DNA from: Dendrolimus kikuchii
Lineage: Eukaryota > Arthropoda > Insecta > Lepidoptera > Lasiocampidae
Assembly (NCBI GenBank): GCA_019925095.2
Contig: CM034391.1
Span: forward strand, 1,887,051 to 1,951,050
DNA length: 64,000 nucleotides
Direction of reading: 5' to 3'
In this document: one piece after another, positions 10,796 to 22,964 of the stretch
Position numbering within the stretch: position 1 is the stretch's first letter
Layout: each line of letters opens with the position of its first letter
Program-made: the position numbers and the translations under genes
Notes under the pieces: model-generated
Database searches by the model: none
Told to the model about the DNA's origin: nothing
What the model saw: the letters and a program-made list of their open reading frames with translations, nothing else

Positions 10796-13700
10796 ATGGA
10801 TGACCCAGAGAGGAAAATAAGCGTGCTCTGTTTAGGCCCAAAAGGTTCAGGAAAAACCACATTGTTAAAGAAGTTGCAGGACGCAGAAGGTATAGACAAC
10901 ACCTACAGCCCAGTCCCAACGATTGGGACAAATATCTATGATATTTATTACACGAACAAAAGCGGGAAGAAGCAAATGTTGTCGATTCGCGAGGTTGGCG
11001 GAGAGATGGCGCCATTATGGAGCAATTATTTAGATGGTGTCGAGAAAGTGAGATATTATTACACTTTTTATTACCATTGTAATCTGAGATTCCATTAAGA
11101 ATAATTTATAATATTCCGTGGCCAATGTTTTACATAAATACAGCTGAAAAGTATACAAAAAAGCCACCTGCGTTAAATTTTATAGCATTGAAAAGGAATT
11201 AATGACAATCCTTCCGCAGAGAACCTGTGAAAAATTTCTTATTTCTTTGTGACTAGATAGCGTCATGTACCCTTTTTTCCGTCGCTTTCTAACATTTTAT
11301 TATTTAAAAAAATATTGCATAAATAAAATATTCGAATCTGTCACTGAATTCTGTTAGTTTATAATTTTAATCTATGGAAAGTTCTTATCTGATGATCGAA
11401 GATCGGTTTCCATGCCGTTTTCAGAAATAAAGAAGGAATATTTCTTCAGACTTAACTTGGATCATGTTATTTTAGAAAACGGCATTGAAACCATTTGTCT
11501 TATGCCCGGTTCCTATATCTTACCTACCGTTCATTTGCCTTACTATCGGTTCAAATTTGACAAAAGTTCCAAACAGGTAATGTGAAAATTCATGAATAGT
11601 AAGATATACGAAAAGTCCATTAGTTAATTAATATCCCTTCATTATTATTTTTAATTTATAATCTATGGTCTTATTCATAGAGAGTAATAGTAGTATTAGA
11701 ATTTACCACAAAGGCAGGCAAAGGAATTTTAGTCCATACAGCCATAAAAGTCTTCGTATAGTAGCGCAGTTGAACAGACTATACAACTGACGCCATTCAA
11801 CGGAGTTCTTGTGAAAACTTGAAAGGCTACATTTGACTATACAGTTCACATTTCTCGCAAAAACACATAATTACTAGTACTCTAAAACTATCAATATCCT
11901 ACAAACTCTCTACGAGGGCGACACTGATAGTTTTTAGAACGGGCCATTTTAAAGAATATAATAAAAAAATAAGTTTAAATTTTGAAAATAGAACTCTTTG
12001 CTAATATTATTGAGTACTAATTTCATTCATTTGTCATTTGTTTTACGATTTGGCGGCAAATTGAAATTTGTCTGTGTCACGCCAGTATGAATTTAACGCG
12101 AGAAAATTTTCGTACTATGATTTTTTATGACTTTCGATGTCATTTAAGTCAACAAGAATGTTATGACAGACTTCGATTGGCCTTTTTCGATGAAGCCCCT
12201 TCTCGGGCCACTGTTTATAACTGGTTTAATGAGTTTAAACGTGGTCGCACCAATCTCAATGATGCTCTGCGTGAGGGACGGCCTTCTACGGCGACGACTG
12301 AAGACAACATCAGTGTTGTGCGGTGTATGATAGAGACTGATCCAAGAGTAACCTATCAGCAGATTCGGACAAGTTTAGGCATCGGTATGACTCAAGTGCA
12401 CAAAATCCTCCACAAACATTTAGCCGTTAGGAAGCTTTGTGCCTGGTGGATACCTTATTATTTGACTGAGGCCCAAAAACTCTGTCGTGTTGATTGGTAC
12501 CGTGAAATGATACAAAGATTTAACGGAGTTGACTCAAAAGCTGTGATCGACATACTTACGGGTGACAAAAGCTGGATTTATTGCTATGATCCGGAAACCA
12601 AAAGATAATCTGCTCAGTGGGTGTTTCCTTCCGAGGAGTTGCCAACTAAATTGAAGAGAGATCGAAATGTAGGAAAAAGTATGGTGGCCTCATTCTTCGG
12701 AAGGACCGGTCATTATGCGACAATTGTTTTAGAAGATCAAAAGTCAGTTACTGCAGAGTGGTATACTAACAAATGTTTGCCACTTGTCTTGGAAAAAGTT
12801 CGAGAGAAACGACCTCGTAGTAGGATCCTCCTTCACCACGACAACGCCTCCTCGCACGCCGCCGGGCGAACGATCGACTATTTGGCCTCATCAGACGTGG
12901 AATTGCTGGGTCACCCGCCATATAGCCCCGACCTCACACCTTGCGATTTTTATTTATTTACGAAAATAAAAGAAAAACTTCGAGGAAAACATTTTATGGA
13001 TGCCAAGGAAGCAGTGGCTGCGTTCCAGAAGGCCATCGAAGAGACCCCTAAGGACGAGTGGGCAAAGTGCTTTTCTCGGTGGTTCTATCGAATGCAGCGA
13101 TGTATTGATGTGAACGGAAACAATTTTGAAAAGATATAATAAAAATAATAACTTGCTAGTTTGCTCAGTTTTTGATTTTCTAACCGCATGGCGTAATTGA
13201 AACCATATATTGCCATGCAAATGTAAAAGACATACTTCTTTATAGATCATTTATGTCGTCGACACTTCCAATTTATGCCAAATATCTGCAGCTGCTGTTT
13301 TGCTTTACACGCTATTGGCGGAACCAAGATTAAAGAATGCTAAGGTAAATGTATGTATATCACATACACACATAAATACTTCTCAGATATATTTTATACG
13401 TGGTTATTGGTGCTCGCACTTGGACCCTTCACATTTAATTTTTAAACCAAGAGCTCCAAGGGTAAGGTTTGCACAAGAAAATAAATTAAACTAAGGATTA
13501 ATTTATTTTTATAACCGTAATAACTTATTGAGTTATTTTAAAAATCTTGACGGTGTTCCTATAATATTTCTTAAAATATATTAAGAGGTTGCGAGTTAAG
13601 TCACAATTTCAAAAGCAGTAAAAACTAAAAATTGTTGTCAGAACTTTGGAATTATCTATGCAGTAATATTTTTTTAAATTTGGATTGTACAACTTTTAGC

Positions 13701-14386
13701 TCTGAATATCATCAATGTAAATTAATTTGAATAGGGTTTCAGATGCTTTTTGAGGTATTGGCTAGTTTTGATTAAATGCTATTTTAGAGGTTCATAGCCA
13801 AATAACACAAAAAGTGAACTTTCGCCATTGTTACGGAACCTTCAATGTAGTTACTACACACTTGACATATTTATAGCTTACAACGGCGCACAAAAAAAAT
13901 AGTATGTATTTTTGACCAGACCCATCTCTATCCGAATCTGGACTCAGTTTGGTCCATACACCCTTAAAATTTTGAGGGTGTATGGACCAATCGTGGATTA
14001 AATGATTGATAGATTGAATTAAATTTTCAGGGTGTACGGATGCAGCGCATTGAAATATATAGGAAAAGATAGATCTGGTCAAAAGTACAGACTATTTTTT
14101 TGGGCCAGTGTTAATGATAATTAAATTGAATGTCAAAATTAAAACAGTAAATTTTTTCTAACACTTACATTTTTCATTTCAGTTTATCTTGGTCCTTAGT
14201 AAAATGGATGCCGCCTATAGACAAATGCGTAATGAAGCGCTACTAATGCTTCAGCATACTAGATTGACAATGGAGCTACAAAAACCACCGGTTTTGCTTG
14301 AAGTTTCACCTCTTAGCGGGGAAGGGATGGACAACCTCAAGAATTGTCTAGCTGACATTAAAGCTGTTACCATCAAAACAATTTAA
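10796..14386 (+). CDS. Arl16: ARL16-like ADP-ribosylation-factor-like small GTPase (3 exons)
   Basis: Exons 10796-11047, 13246-13344 and 14183-14386, all joined in phase 0 with GT/AG introns, give 184 aa. The protein has a P-loop (GPKGSGKT, residues 14-21), the ARL16-type switch region (TIGTN, then REVGGEM in place of the usual WDxGGQ) and a C-terminal VSPLSG in the SAK-like position. Human ARL16 has the same unusual RELGG switch II and a similar length. The guanine-specificity motif reads SKMD (residues 123-126) rather than NKxD. ARL16 proteins lack a canonical N-terminal myristoylation glycine, and this one starts MDDP. Mammalian ARL16 is linked to Golgi-to-cilium traffic; the insect role is inferred only. 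Intron 1 holds a mariner, intron 2 a small palindromic element. The start is the first ATG of an exon whose P-loop sits at the expected distance. Confidence 0.9.
11690..11912 (-). repeat. Partial GGCGGGAACTG-type repeat, cut off by the mariner
   Basis: Reads CACAAAGGCAGGCAAAGGAA, AACGGAGTTCTTGTGAAAAC and ATCAATATCCTACAAAC in the same order as 50305-50615, then stops where the mariner begins. The mariner therefore probably landed inside this repeat, within ARL16 intron 1. Confidence 0.65.
11918..13139 (+). mobile_element. mariner DNA transposon, 3' end not recognised
   Basis: The transposase ORF is preceded by about 170 bp that starts after a TA with CGAGGGCGACACTGATAG, which I take as the candidate 5' terminal repeat. 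No inverted match to it is visible between the transposase stop and the ARL16 exon 2 acceptor about 105 bp further on, so the 3' end is missing, diverged or misread. Confidence 0.8.
12087..13139 (+). pseudogene. mariner transposase, one premature stop, catalytic triad intact
   Basis: 351 codons with a single in-frame TAA at codon 174 (12606-12608); otherwise open from ATG to the terminal TAA. The N-terminal helix-turn-helix region (ATVYNWFNEFKRGR) is present. The DD34D triad is complete: D160 in TGDKSW, D252 in HHDNASSH and D287 in YSPDLTPCD, with 34 residues between the last two. The length matches mariner transposases (about 345-350 aa). A single nonsense mutation in an otherwise clean frame points to recent inactivation. 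Sequence is closest, from memory, to the cecropia/related insect mariners. Confidence 0.92.
13885..14113. mobile_element. Short palindromic MITE-like element in ARL16 intron 2
   Basis: Outer ends are imperfect inverted repeats: CACAAAAAAAATAGTATG on the left against a right end reading CCAAAAAAATAGTCTG in reverse complement, both followed by a TTTTGACCAGA block. Inside, near 13950-13993, is a second near-perfect palindrome with a 16-bp stem starting TTGGTCCATACACCCT. No coding capacity. Size and structure fit a Tc1/mariner-type MITE. Confidence 0.6.
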
Positions 14387-14563
14387 GTGGTAATTACACT
14401 AGGCTGATTTCAGACCCATTCTCTAAATTAGGATGGTACAAAGAGTGTTGGAATTTTTAACTAGCCATATCTATACTCTTTACAGGGTCCTGAAATCAGT
14501 AAACTGTGATAGATATATATATAGATAGATATTAGATATCTGAACTAAATATAATGTAAAATC

Positions 14564-14569
14564 AATAAA
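14564..14569 (+). promoter_or_regulatory. Polyadenylation signal AATAAA for the ARL16-like gene
   Basis: AATAAA lies about 180 nt after the ARL16 stop codon, the nearest match downstream on +. Confidence 0.5.
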
Positions 14570-15428
14570 GATGATACAAACTATTTTTCAATATCTTCTT
14601 AATTTGGCATTCGGCTCGAAGGACCATGTTTCGGAGATAGTAGTAAATAAAAAAACCGATTTTATAAAGAGACTGTACTTCCTTTAATGGTTATACAAAC
14701 AGAGAGAGAGAGTAAGTGGATACATACAAAAAAGGGCGTTATTATTAAACAACTGTAGAACGCAAGCAATCACAATTGATATGTAAAATTGGCAGGCGCT
14801 TCTTAACAGTCGGATGATACTCAACACATACGTGCACTAATTTATTTATAAATCAATTGAAAATACGTATATTGCAGCTACCCCTATTTTTTTACTATTT
14901 CACTGCATCTTTATAACGGCATATAAAATAGAAAGATGAACCTCTTTAAATTTGAGGATAAGAAAGGGACCTCGCTTCGCTTCGCGAGGAGAATTTTCAT
15001 AAAATAAGGCAAGGACGCATTAAGAAAAGTAATTTGTTCAAGCAGATTACCGATTCTGTTTAATAAGACCTATGAGTGTATCGACTACATTTTCATAATT
15101 TAAAAAATTAGTCTGTTTTTAGTAAGAATGAGGAAACAAACAGTAGGTAAATATTAATCAAACATTAAAAATAAAGGTTTATAAATCTGATACAAAAAAG
15201 ATCCTCTTGGAATTATCTGGAACAATAGCGACTCAGTTCCTTTATCTGCCATTGTAGTCAATAAAATAACGTCACTAAAACAGTTGACAGTTTGACAACT
15301 TGAAGGGACAGTTTATTTTTAAAAAGTGAAGTGAATTATAATTTGTTTACATACATATTACATACTTTAAAGGAACTTATTATAAATATTGTAATAAAAT
15401 TAACATAATTTAAAATTCATAAACCAAG
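14570..15428. other. Spacer between the ARL16-like and zinc-finger genes
   Basis: AT-rich with short low-complexity patches, such as (AG)n near 14703 and a GC patch with CTTCGCTTCGCGAGG near 14975. No ORF with a motif. The zinc-finger promoter and 5' UTR must be in its last part. Confidence 0.4.
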
Positions 15429-18400
15429 ATGGATATTTCTCTTCTATGTAGAAGTTGTATGAAAGAAATTAAACTATTGGAGATAGACAGTTACAGTGAA
15501 AGAATCGCGGAAATGTTTTGTTATTGCACAAAAATTGAGGTATTTGTAAATCACAATATTTCATGATTGTTTTTAACAATTATTTTACGAGATACTATGC
15601 GTATCTTTTCATATTACCTTAGGTACATGCATGACGAGAATATGGTACATCAATTTAAAAAACTACTAAAATGGGGCAGTAATTAAAATCATGATTTTTG
15701 CACAAATTGCCGGCTAATACCCAATATTATGAAAAGAAATTTCTGTTTAATCCCCAACAGCGATGAAACGTCTGGCTGTTCCCAAAGTATGTTATACATA
15801 ATCAATGTTGCAAACAAAAAACTTGTTTTCCTTTACCTGTGGGACTTTGTGGGATTAATATATAGTATATTCATATCTTCTGAACTGAAAGACGAAAATA
15901 AAATTCCCGTTTTAATCCTTAAAACTTGACATTGATATTGTCATAATCAGAGACAATCTTTCAGGTGGACAACATTCAAAAACTGATCATTTATGATTAA
16001 TCTTCATATGAATAGTAGTTTTCATTTAAATTTTGAAAAAAAAATAATATATATACATATATATATAAGACAACTCTTTATTAGTGATGGTGATGTCAGG
16101 AGCCTTAAGAACAGATAAGCATGCATGACGAGAGCTATGAATGTCAAAGAAGCGAGTGAGGTGTGTAAGAACAAGCCTGAATGGCGCTCTGTTGTTCGTG
16201 CCTACCCTGCAAGGGAACTGGTGTGAAGCTATGTATGTATGTAACTCTTTATTGTTTAAGAATTCAGAGAATAAAAATGATGTGTTTCTCTGAGAAGACA
16301 AAGAAACTACATTCTCAAAATCCATTCACTTAAATTCCTATTTAAATACTATTAAAAACTGTTATTTAATGCTAAACACTTACCAAAAAACAATTTTTAT
16401 ATCGACCGTCATTCACAGATTTAACTGTCTAACTTAGGTCATGTTCCACTTAAATACTCATAGTATATTATTTTATTGAACGTTTATATATGCCTTCCTT
16501 TGGTAACAATTTCCTAATTGTATATTTAATAAAAATAATGCTTTTTGTACATTTTCATGATTTCAGGGTTACTTCACCAAAAACCTTTGAATACATAGTA
16601 AAATGTATTATATTTTTGTCTATAAAAATTTGTGTATATTGCAAAAATTCCATAGATTTGAATATCATAAAATAACTCCATTTTATTTCCTTATTTACAT
16701 TAAAAGCTTTTAACAGCTCTCCTGTAAAAAGACTGGTTTTAAAAATTTAATTCTGTCTAAAGCACATATTCAAATTTTAACAGAATATTTTATATTATAT
16801 TATTTTATTTTATACACCACCAAATTGTTTAATTTTTATTTTAACATTTTGGACACCAGATTACTTGGAAGAAATCACTGGATAATTAGGTCACCCATTG
16901 TTCTAATACAAATGTTTTCATATTAATCATCTAGGTTTAAGTTTATGGTTATGGCAAACAATAAAAAGTTTTGATTTGAAATTTTAAAATTTTCTAGCTA
17001 CATACAACACCAGATGATAATTTACCAAAAAGCTTTTGCCATAATTGCACAAAATCTATAGAATTATGTTACAACTTCATAAAAGAAGCTCATAGAGCAG
17101 ATGTTGCACTCAAAAACGTAATATCTCGCAGCAGAACGGTGATTGTTCAACCTGATAATTTGAAAGAAGACCATAATCACTTGAAATTGAATCTACCTGA
17201 CCATAAATTAGAAGATACCATAAAGAATGAGAATCAATGTGATACCATAGACAATTTAGAATTTGAAAATGACTTTCATGAAATATCTGAGGATTGCAAG
17301 CGTATTCAGCAACCAGAAGATAATAAAGAAGAAATAAAAGACATAATAAATGGAGTGAATAAATATACTTGTCCAGTTTGTCAAAAATGTTTTACATCTA
17401 AAAAGTGGTATAGCAGACATATTGAAAGAGAGCAAGGGAGTAAATATAATTGTCCACATTGTAGTAAAGGTGAATATCCATCAAAAATCAATATAGCCTT
17501 TCTTACTAATAATAAATGTTTATAAATAAGTTTCATAAATATTTAGTTCTTAGAGTATGCCTGTCCCTGGCTAGTATTGGCCATAAGGGACCTGCAACTT
17601 CCTTAATAACTCCATCATATCTTTTGAACTTTTTTTATTTATGAGTTCAGCAGACATGTAGAGAGCCCACCAGATAGAAAAGTGGTTACCATCACCCATG
17701 GACATTTGTAACTCCAAAGGTGTTGACAATGTGCTGCAACTCAAGGTTATTATGGCATACTCTAGGTCTAGAATATGGGTGGCTGTGGGTTATTTCATTG
17801 CCTCTTACGACAGGCCGTCCAGCCGCAGGAAATTGTATTCATTCTCCGTTCATCTTTTCCCATCTCTTTTACACTGTCTTCCACCTTTGTCCATTTTATA
17901 GTGCTTTCTCTTGTCATATCAAAAGCACAGCTCACAGTTTTTGCCTGTGGCTTTGCTCGCATTGTGAATTGTGGAGAACCGGACGTTAGGAGGAATGTTT
18001 ACTTTATTATTATTTATTCCCCAGTTTTAACCGAGGTATTTTACTCCGATGTTTCGGCCACTTTTCAGTGGCTGTGATCACAGGTGTCTTTATATACATC
18101 AAAGCATAATAAGACGCTTGTTTTAGACGTTTTAACAAAATTTGAAACAATCAATAATTTCCATTTTCCAGCCTTTTTAAGGTCTTCTCAGCTTTCCCAC
18201 CATATAACAAGCCATTCCCAAGAGCGAAGATTTGCATGTAGTTTATGCGGAAAGAAATATAAGAGATGGAAGCAACTTGCTGTACACAAACGATCACATG
18301 CCGATAAAAGACCTTATGGCTGTGACAAATGTGGTATGAGGTAAAGAATACACTATAATATATTAACACCCAAAAATTACTCTTAATCACATAGAAAAAT

Positions 18401-21400
18401 TATATAATTTTTAATGTAATATTTTTTATACAAAAGTATAGAAAGTTACGAGGATGTATGCATTTTGAGTTAAATGAAAAAACAGTTTTAATATTTTTCA
18501 TACTGATCCGCTACTTCGAAATTATTTGTAAAAAATTGTGGGTTGGGAGTAAGGATTGTTCTGAAAAAAAATGGTGATAGAATGTCTTTAAGAACTTTGA
18601 AAAAAATCTTTATAGCTTTATGTTTTTTTTTTTTAACAATTACAATAATTAATTTGTAATTTTAATATTGAAAGAGAAACGGAAAATAAAAATACTTAGG
18701 ATTGACATCTGAAAATTTAGATGACTTATTTTTATTTGGCAACAAAAAATAGTATAAAAAGTTTTTTTTTTAACAAAAGCTAAACGGACTTCAAACTGAA
18801 AAACAAAAAAATAAATATTCTTTCTACAACATTTTGAATTCTGTGCAAAGTAAAACATAAAAAATTACTATATTTTGCTGGGTTTCTAAGAGGATAAGCG
18901 TCTTCTAGTAGAAATTGGCCTCTTAGAAACCCAGTAAAATATAGTCAATTTTAATTTGCATAGAATTCAAAATGGTGTAGAAAATACATATTTCTTGCTT
19001 TTTCGTTATTCTTGAAGTCCGTTTCTTTTTTGCTAGAAGAATTTCATTTAGTAAAACTAATGAACTATGAAAAAAAAAATACAATTAAAATCGCTAGACC
19101 ACTAAATGTTTTTATAATGTATACCTATTTATGGACGATAAAACATTATGAACTGACATAAATATATTTGACATGCTGCAATGGTAGACATTTTATTATT
19201 TAGATGTATTACTTATAGATTATAATTATTTTAATGATTAACAAATGTAATTTTTATTATTTATTGTATTGATTAATTGATTGTGTGAAATGTTTATCTG
19301 CAAGTCAATATTGTAATAATAATTTTGTACACTCAATTATGGGCCGAATGCATTGATACTATAAAAACCGTAACATCTCTGTACATGCCAGGTGGTAGGG
19401 CATTTGCCCGTCTGGATGGCTACCACCCCTGGTCTAAAGTATGTCGCCATAACAACCTTGAGTTGTGTTCCGGCATTAGTGACCAGGTTCCAGTCTCCCT
19501 TAAGAGAGCAGCAGCGCATTTGTAGCAACTTTGCTGTTGCAAATGTCCATAGGCGATGGTAATCGCTTTCCATCAAGTGGGCCATCTGACTGTCTGCTGA
19601 TCTCCTGCAAAAAAAAAACATGCATTACACAATAAATATATTCTATTCTATTCTATGTATTGCAGGTTTAAATTCAAATCTGTCTTAAAATGTCATATGG
19701 AAGTACATGAAGACTTTAAGCAGTTCTTATGCTGGTTTTGCGGCTGGAGCTTCACCCATGGTCAGTTGACGGTTTTGTACTCATCCGGATTTCAATTTAT
19801 TCACTGTAGATCTTTTGGTCTTTAAGCCGAATATTTTCATCATAAAAAAAAATCTAATAGAAAACCAAACTATGGGTAACAAAAATATATTTTCTTATGT
19901 ATGGCTGGTTCTGTGTATGTATTTTAGCATTAGTAGGACATTACTTATATATAGCTTATGATAAATTTGAAGCACTAGTAAGGCAAATAAATGGTTAGTA
20001 AGATATAGAAACAGGCCTGTAACATATCTATTTCTGGCAGTAAAAGAAGCTATATCAAGAAAATATTTCATAAGCTATACTATCAATCTGTTGGAGAAGT
20101 AGCATTTAAAATAGAGAATAGTGCCGGGAGGGGTTAATTCAGACCAGCAGATTCCAAAAATACATTTTTGTCTGTCTGTTAGAGATTCTCCTGAAAACTA
20201 CTCAACGGATTTAAATGAAACTTGACACAGAGGTGGCTTATATCCCGGGTCAACACTTGGGATACCTCTTATTTCCGTCTGGTTCCTTAGAATAGGTGAA
20301 TATAGGCCGGAAGATGGGCGTAGTCATGACAACACGAATGAAGGGTCGCAGGCACTGTTAGTAATAAAATAAAAAAGAACAGTTATAGTATGAGCAAAAT
20401 TTAAATGGGTTCTTGAAGTTCGCAACGTCGTTGCACAGAATGCAATTATAAGTTGCACAGACAGAGGTGAGTGGGGCAGAGTGTTGCGCTCTCGCTCGGC
20501 CGTTATCCGGCTTCGCGTATCATCTCTTTTGTACAACACACCGTAAGGTATTATAAACGTTAACATTTAACTGGATCAGCGCAAACTCACGGAACTAACT
20601 CTACTCGAGGCGCATTTAAGTTTTGCGCGTACTGTACCCAGGTTTTATCTTAAAAAACGTTTGCTTGGCGAAGCGGTTAGTGTTGTCATGTACGCATCTC
20701 GTGAGAGTTCGAGTCCTCAGTCCATAAACATTTTTCTATCCGGGCTGGAGGTGAATGTCTAAGCGAGCCCACAGCCCTGACATGGGACGTTCGAGGATAG
20801 GACAGGAGTTTTAGTGGGTCGCGGGGGGGCCTTTAGCTTGCTAGGAAGAGCAAAGGACCTTCTACCCCCGCACAACGAGGTGGGGTGTGTTCTCCCAGGG
20901 CACACTCCAGGCACTTTATTGCGCTGGATCGGCTGGGCGTAACTATGTTCTAAATCTCAGCCTTTCCAACACATTCAAAGCGCAGGGTCGTCAGGTAGGA
21001 GGGGGTTTTTAGTGGGTATTGGGGTTGCTCGCCCGTGCAGCAACGCTCGGAGTCTTCCACACTATTCTGTGACGTCGATCGCGGACGGAGCGCTGCCAAG
21101 AGCATACTATTGCTGCAGTGTTATCGCCCCCGACCGACGCGTGTCGTTCCCCAAGCAACGACCCAGTTTGTGCGTAAATCGGTTAAGCATTTTCCCTCGC
21201 CTCAAAAAAAAAAAAAAAAAAAGGAGTTTTGTGGGTATCTCCAACCATGACCTGGCAATAGCATTCCTACTGCTAGTGCCACCCCGACGAGGCGAATTCT
21301 ACACGCCCCAACGCGGTTCCCCTGCGGTGGATCGTCTTCAAGCGGCTTAAGAAAAGGTTTCATCTTAAGACAGATTTCTGTAGCATCCCGGTCGTGGGTC

Positions 21401-22890
21401 TTTCCATGGTCGGGAGTAACGCCGTCTCCTCTTTCTACGAGCGAATCATGCTCGCCAAAGAGGAGGCGAAGCGAAAACGTGAGCGCACCAGCTTAAGGCG
21501 TGAGAGTCTTGTTGGACCTTCGACCACCACCTGTGGTCCCTTCGTCCACCACCTGTTTTGCAAGGGAAAGACACGCACTTCCTATTAATACCGTCGAGCC
21601 TCATCTTTTCCCCTGGGGCGCGCTACGAACCGCCCCACGCCAAAGAGAACATAAAGTCGCCGGGAACTTGTTTGCCGACTGTGGCAAGGCCAGATACTTG
21701 AAGCCTTGGCATAAAGCCAAAAGATGGAACACCTAGAGGTTTTAGTGGGTATCCCGGACTCGGGTAGCAATAACACTTGCTTGCGGTGCTAGGGCCACCT
21801 CAACATGGCGAAGCCCGCACTCCCACAAACGGTTAAAAAAAAAGTTTCTATAGCATTATTGTTATTTCTCAGCTGGCAATCTCAACGTGCATATGCGTAA
21901 ACACACGGGTGATAAACCGTTCAAATGTGACGAGTGCCCTTTCAAGGCGTCGGTGGCGTCGAGTCTACGTCGCCACCAAAGAATGCATAGGGGGACGAAA
22001 ACTCATGTCTGTCCACATTGCAGAAAGGGCTTCTATGACGCCGGAGCATTGGTGAGTTGTATTCAGGTACATTTCGTCGGTTTACTTTACATCCTATATC
22101 CTATCCTATAATCCTATATCCTATCCTATAATCCTATATCCTATCCTATAATCCTATATCCTATCCTATAATCCTATATCCTATCCTATAATCCTATATC
22201 CTATCCTATAATCCTATATCCTATCCTATAATCCTATATCCTATCCTATAATCCTATATCCTATCCTATAATCCTATATCCTATCCTATAATTCTATATC
22301 CTATCCTATAATCCTATATCCTAATCCTATAATCCTATATCCTATCCTATAATCCTATATCATATCCTATAATCCTGTATCCTATCCTATAATCCTGTAT
22401 CCTATCCTATAATCCTGTATCCTATCCTATAATCCTATATCCTATCCTATAATCCTATATCCTATCCTATAATCCTATATCCTATCCTATAATCCTATAT
22501 CCTATCCTATATTCCTATATCCTATCCTATAATCCTATATCCTATCCTATAATCCGATATCCTATCAATCCTATATCCTTATTATAATATGATATAATAT
22601 ATAATATTTTTTTTTAAGGTTTCGCGACTTGTATACATAATAAAACTACGTTTTAGCGGTTTTAAGCGCGGTAATTTTATTTGATTTTGGTTTTTCCGAC
22701 GTTTCGACCACTTTTCAGTGGCTGTGATCACGGAAGACAAAGATGTCAAGTGTCAACGAGTATTGTTAAAGTTTTATTTAGCCTACCGCCAACTTGTTTG
22801 TTTGGATTTTGTTTATGGTTATTACTTACTCTATGGGAGCCTAATCTAATTTATAATATAATTGCGCGCGCGCGCACGCGTATGTATGTG

Positions 22891-22964
<74 letters not shown>

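Noticed and set aside
22085..22575. Interstitial telomere-type repeat (insect TTAGG/CCTAA)
   Set aside because: The unit is built from CCTAT, not CCTAA, with a fixed 20-bp period; no true CCTAA run is present.
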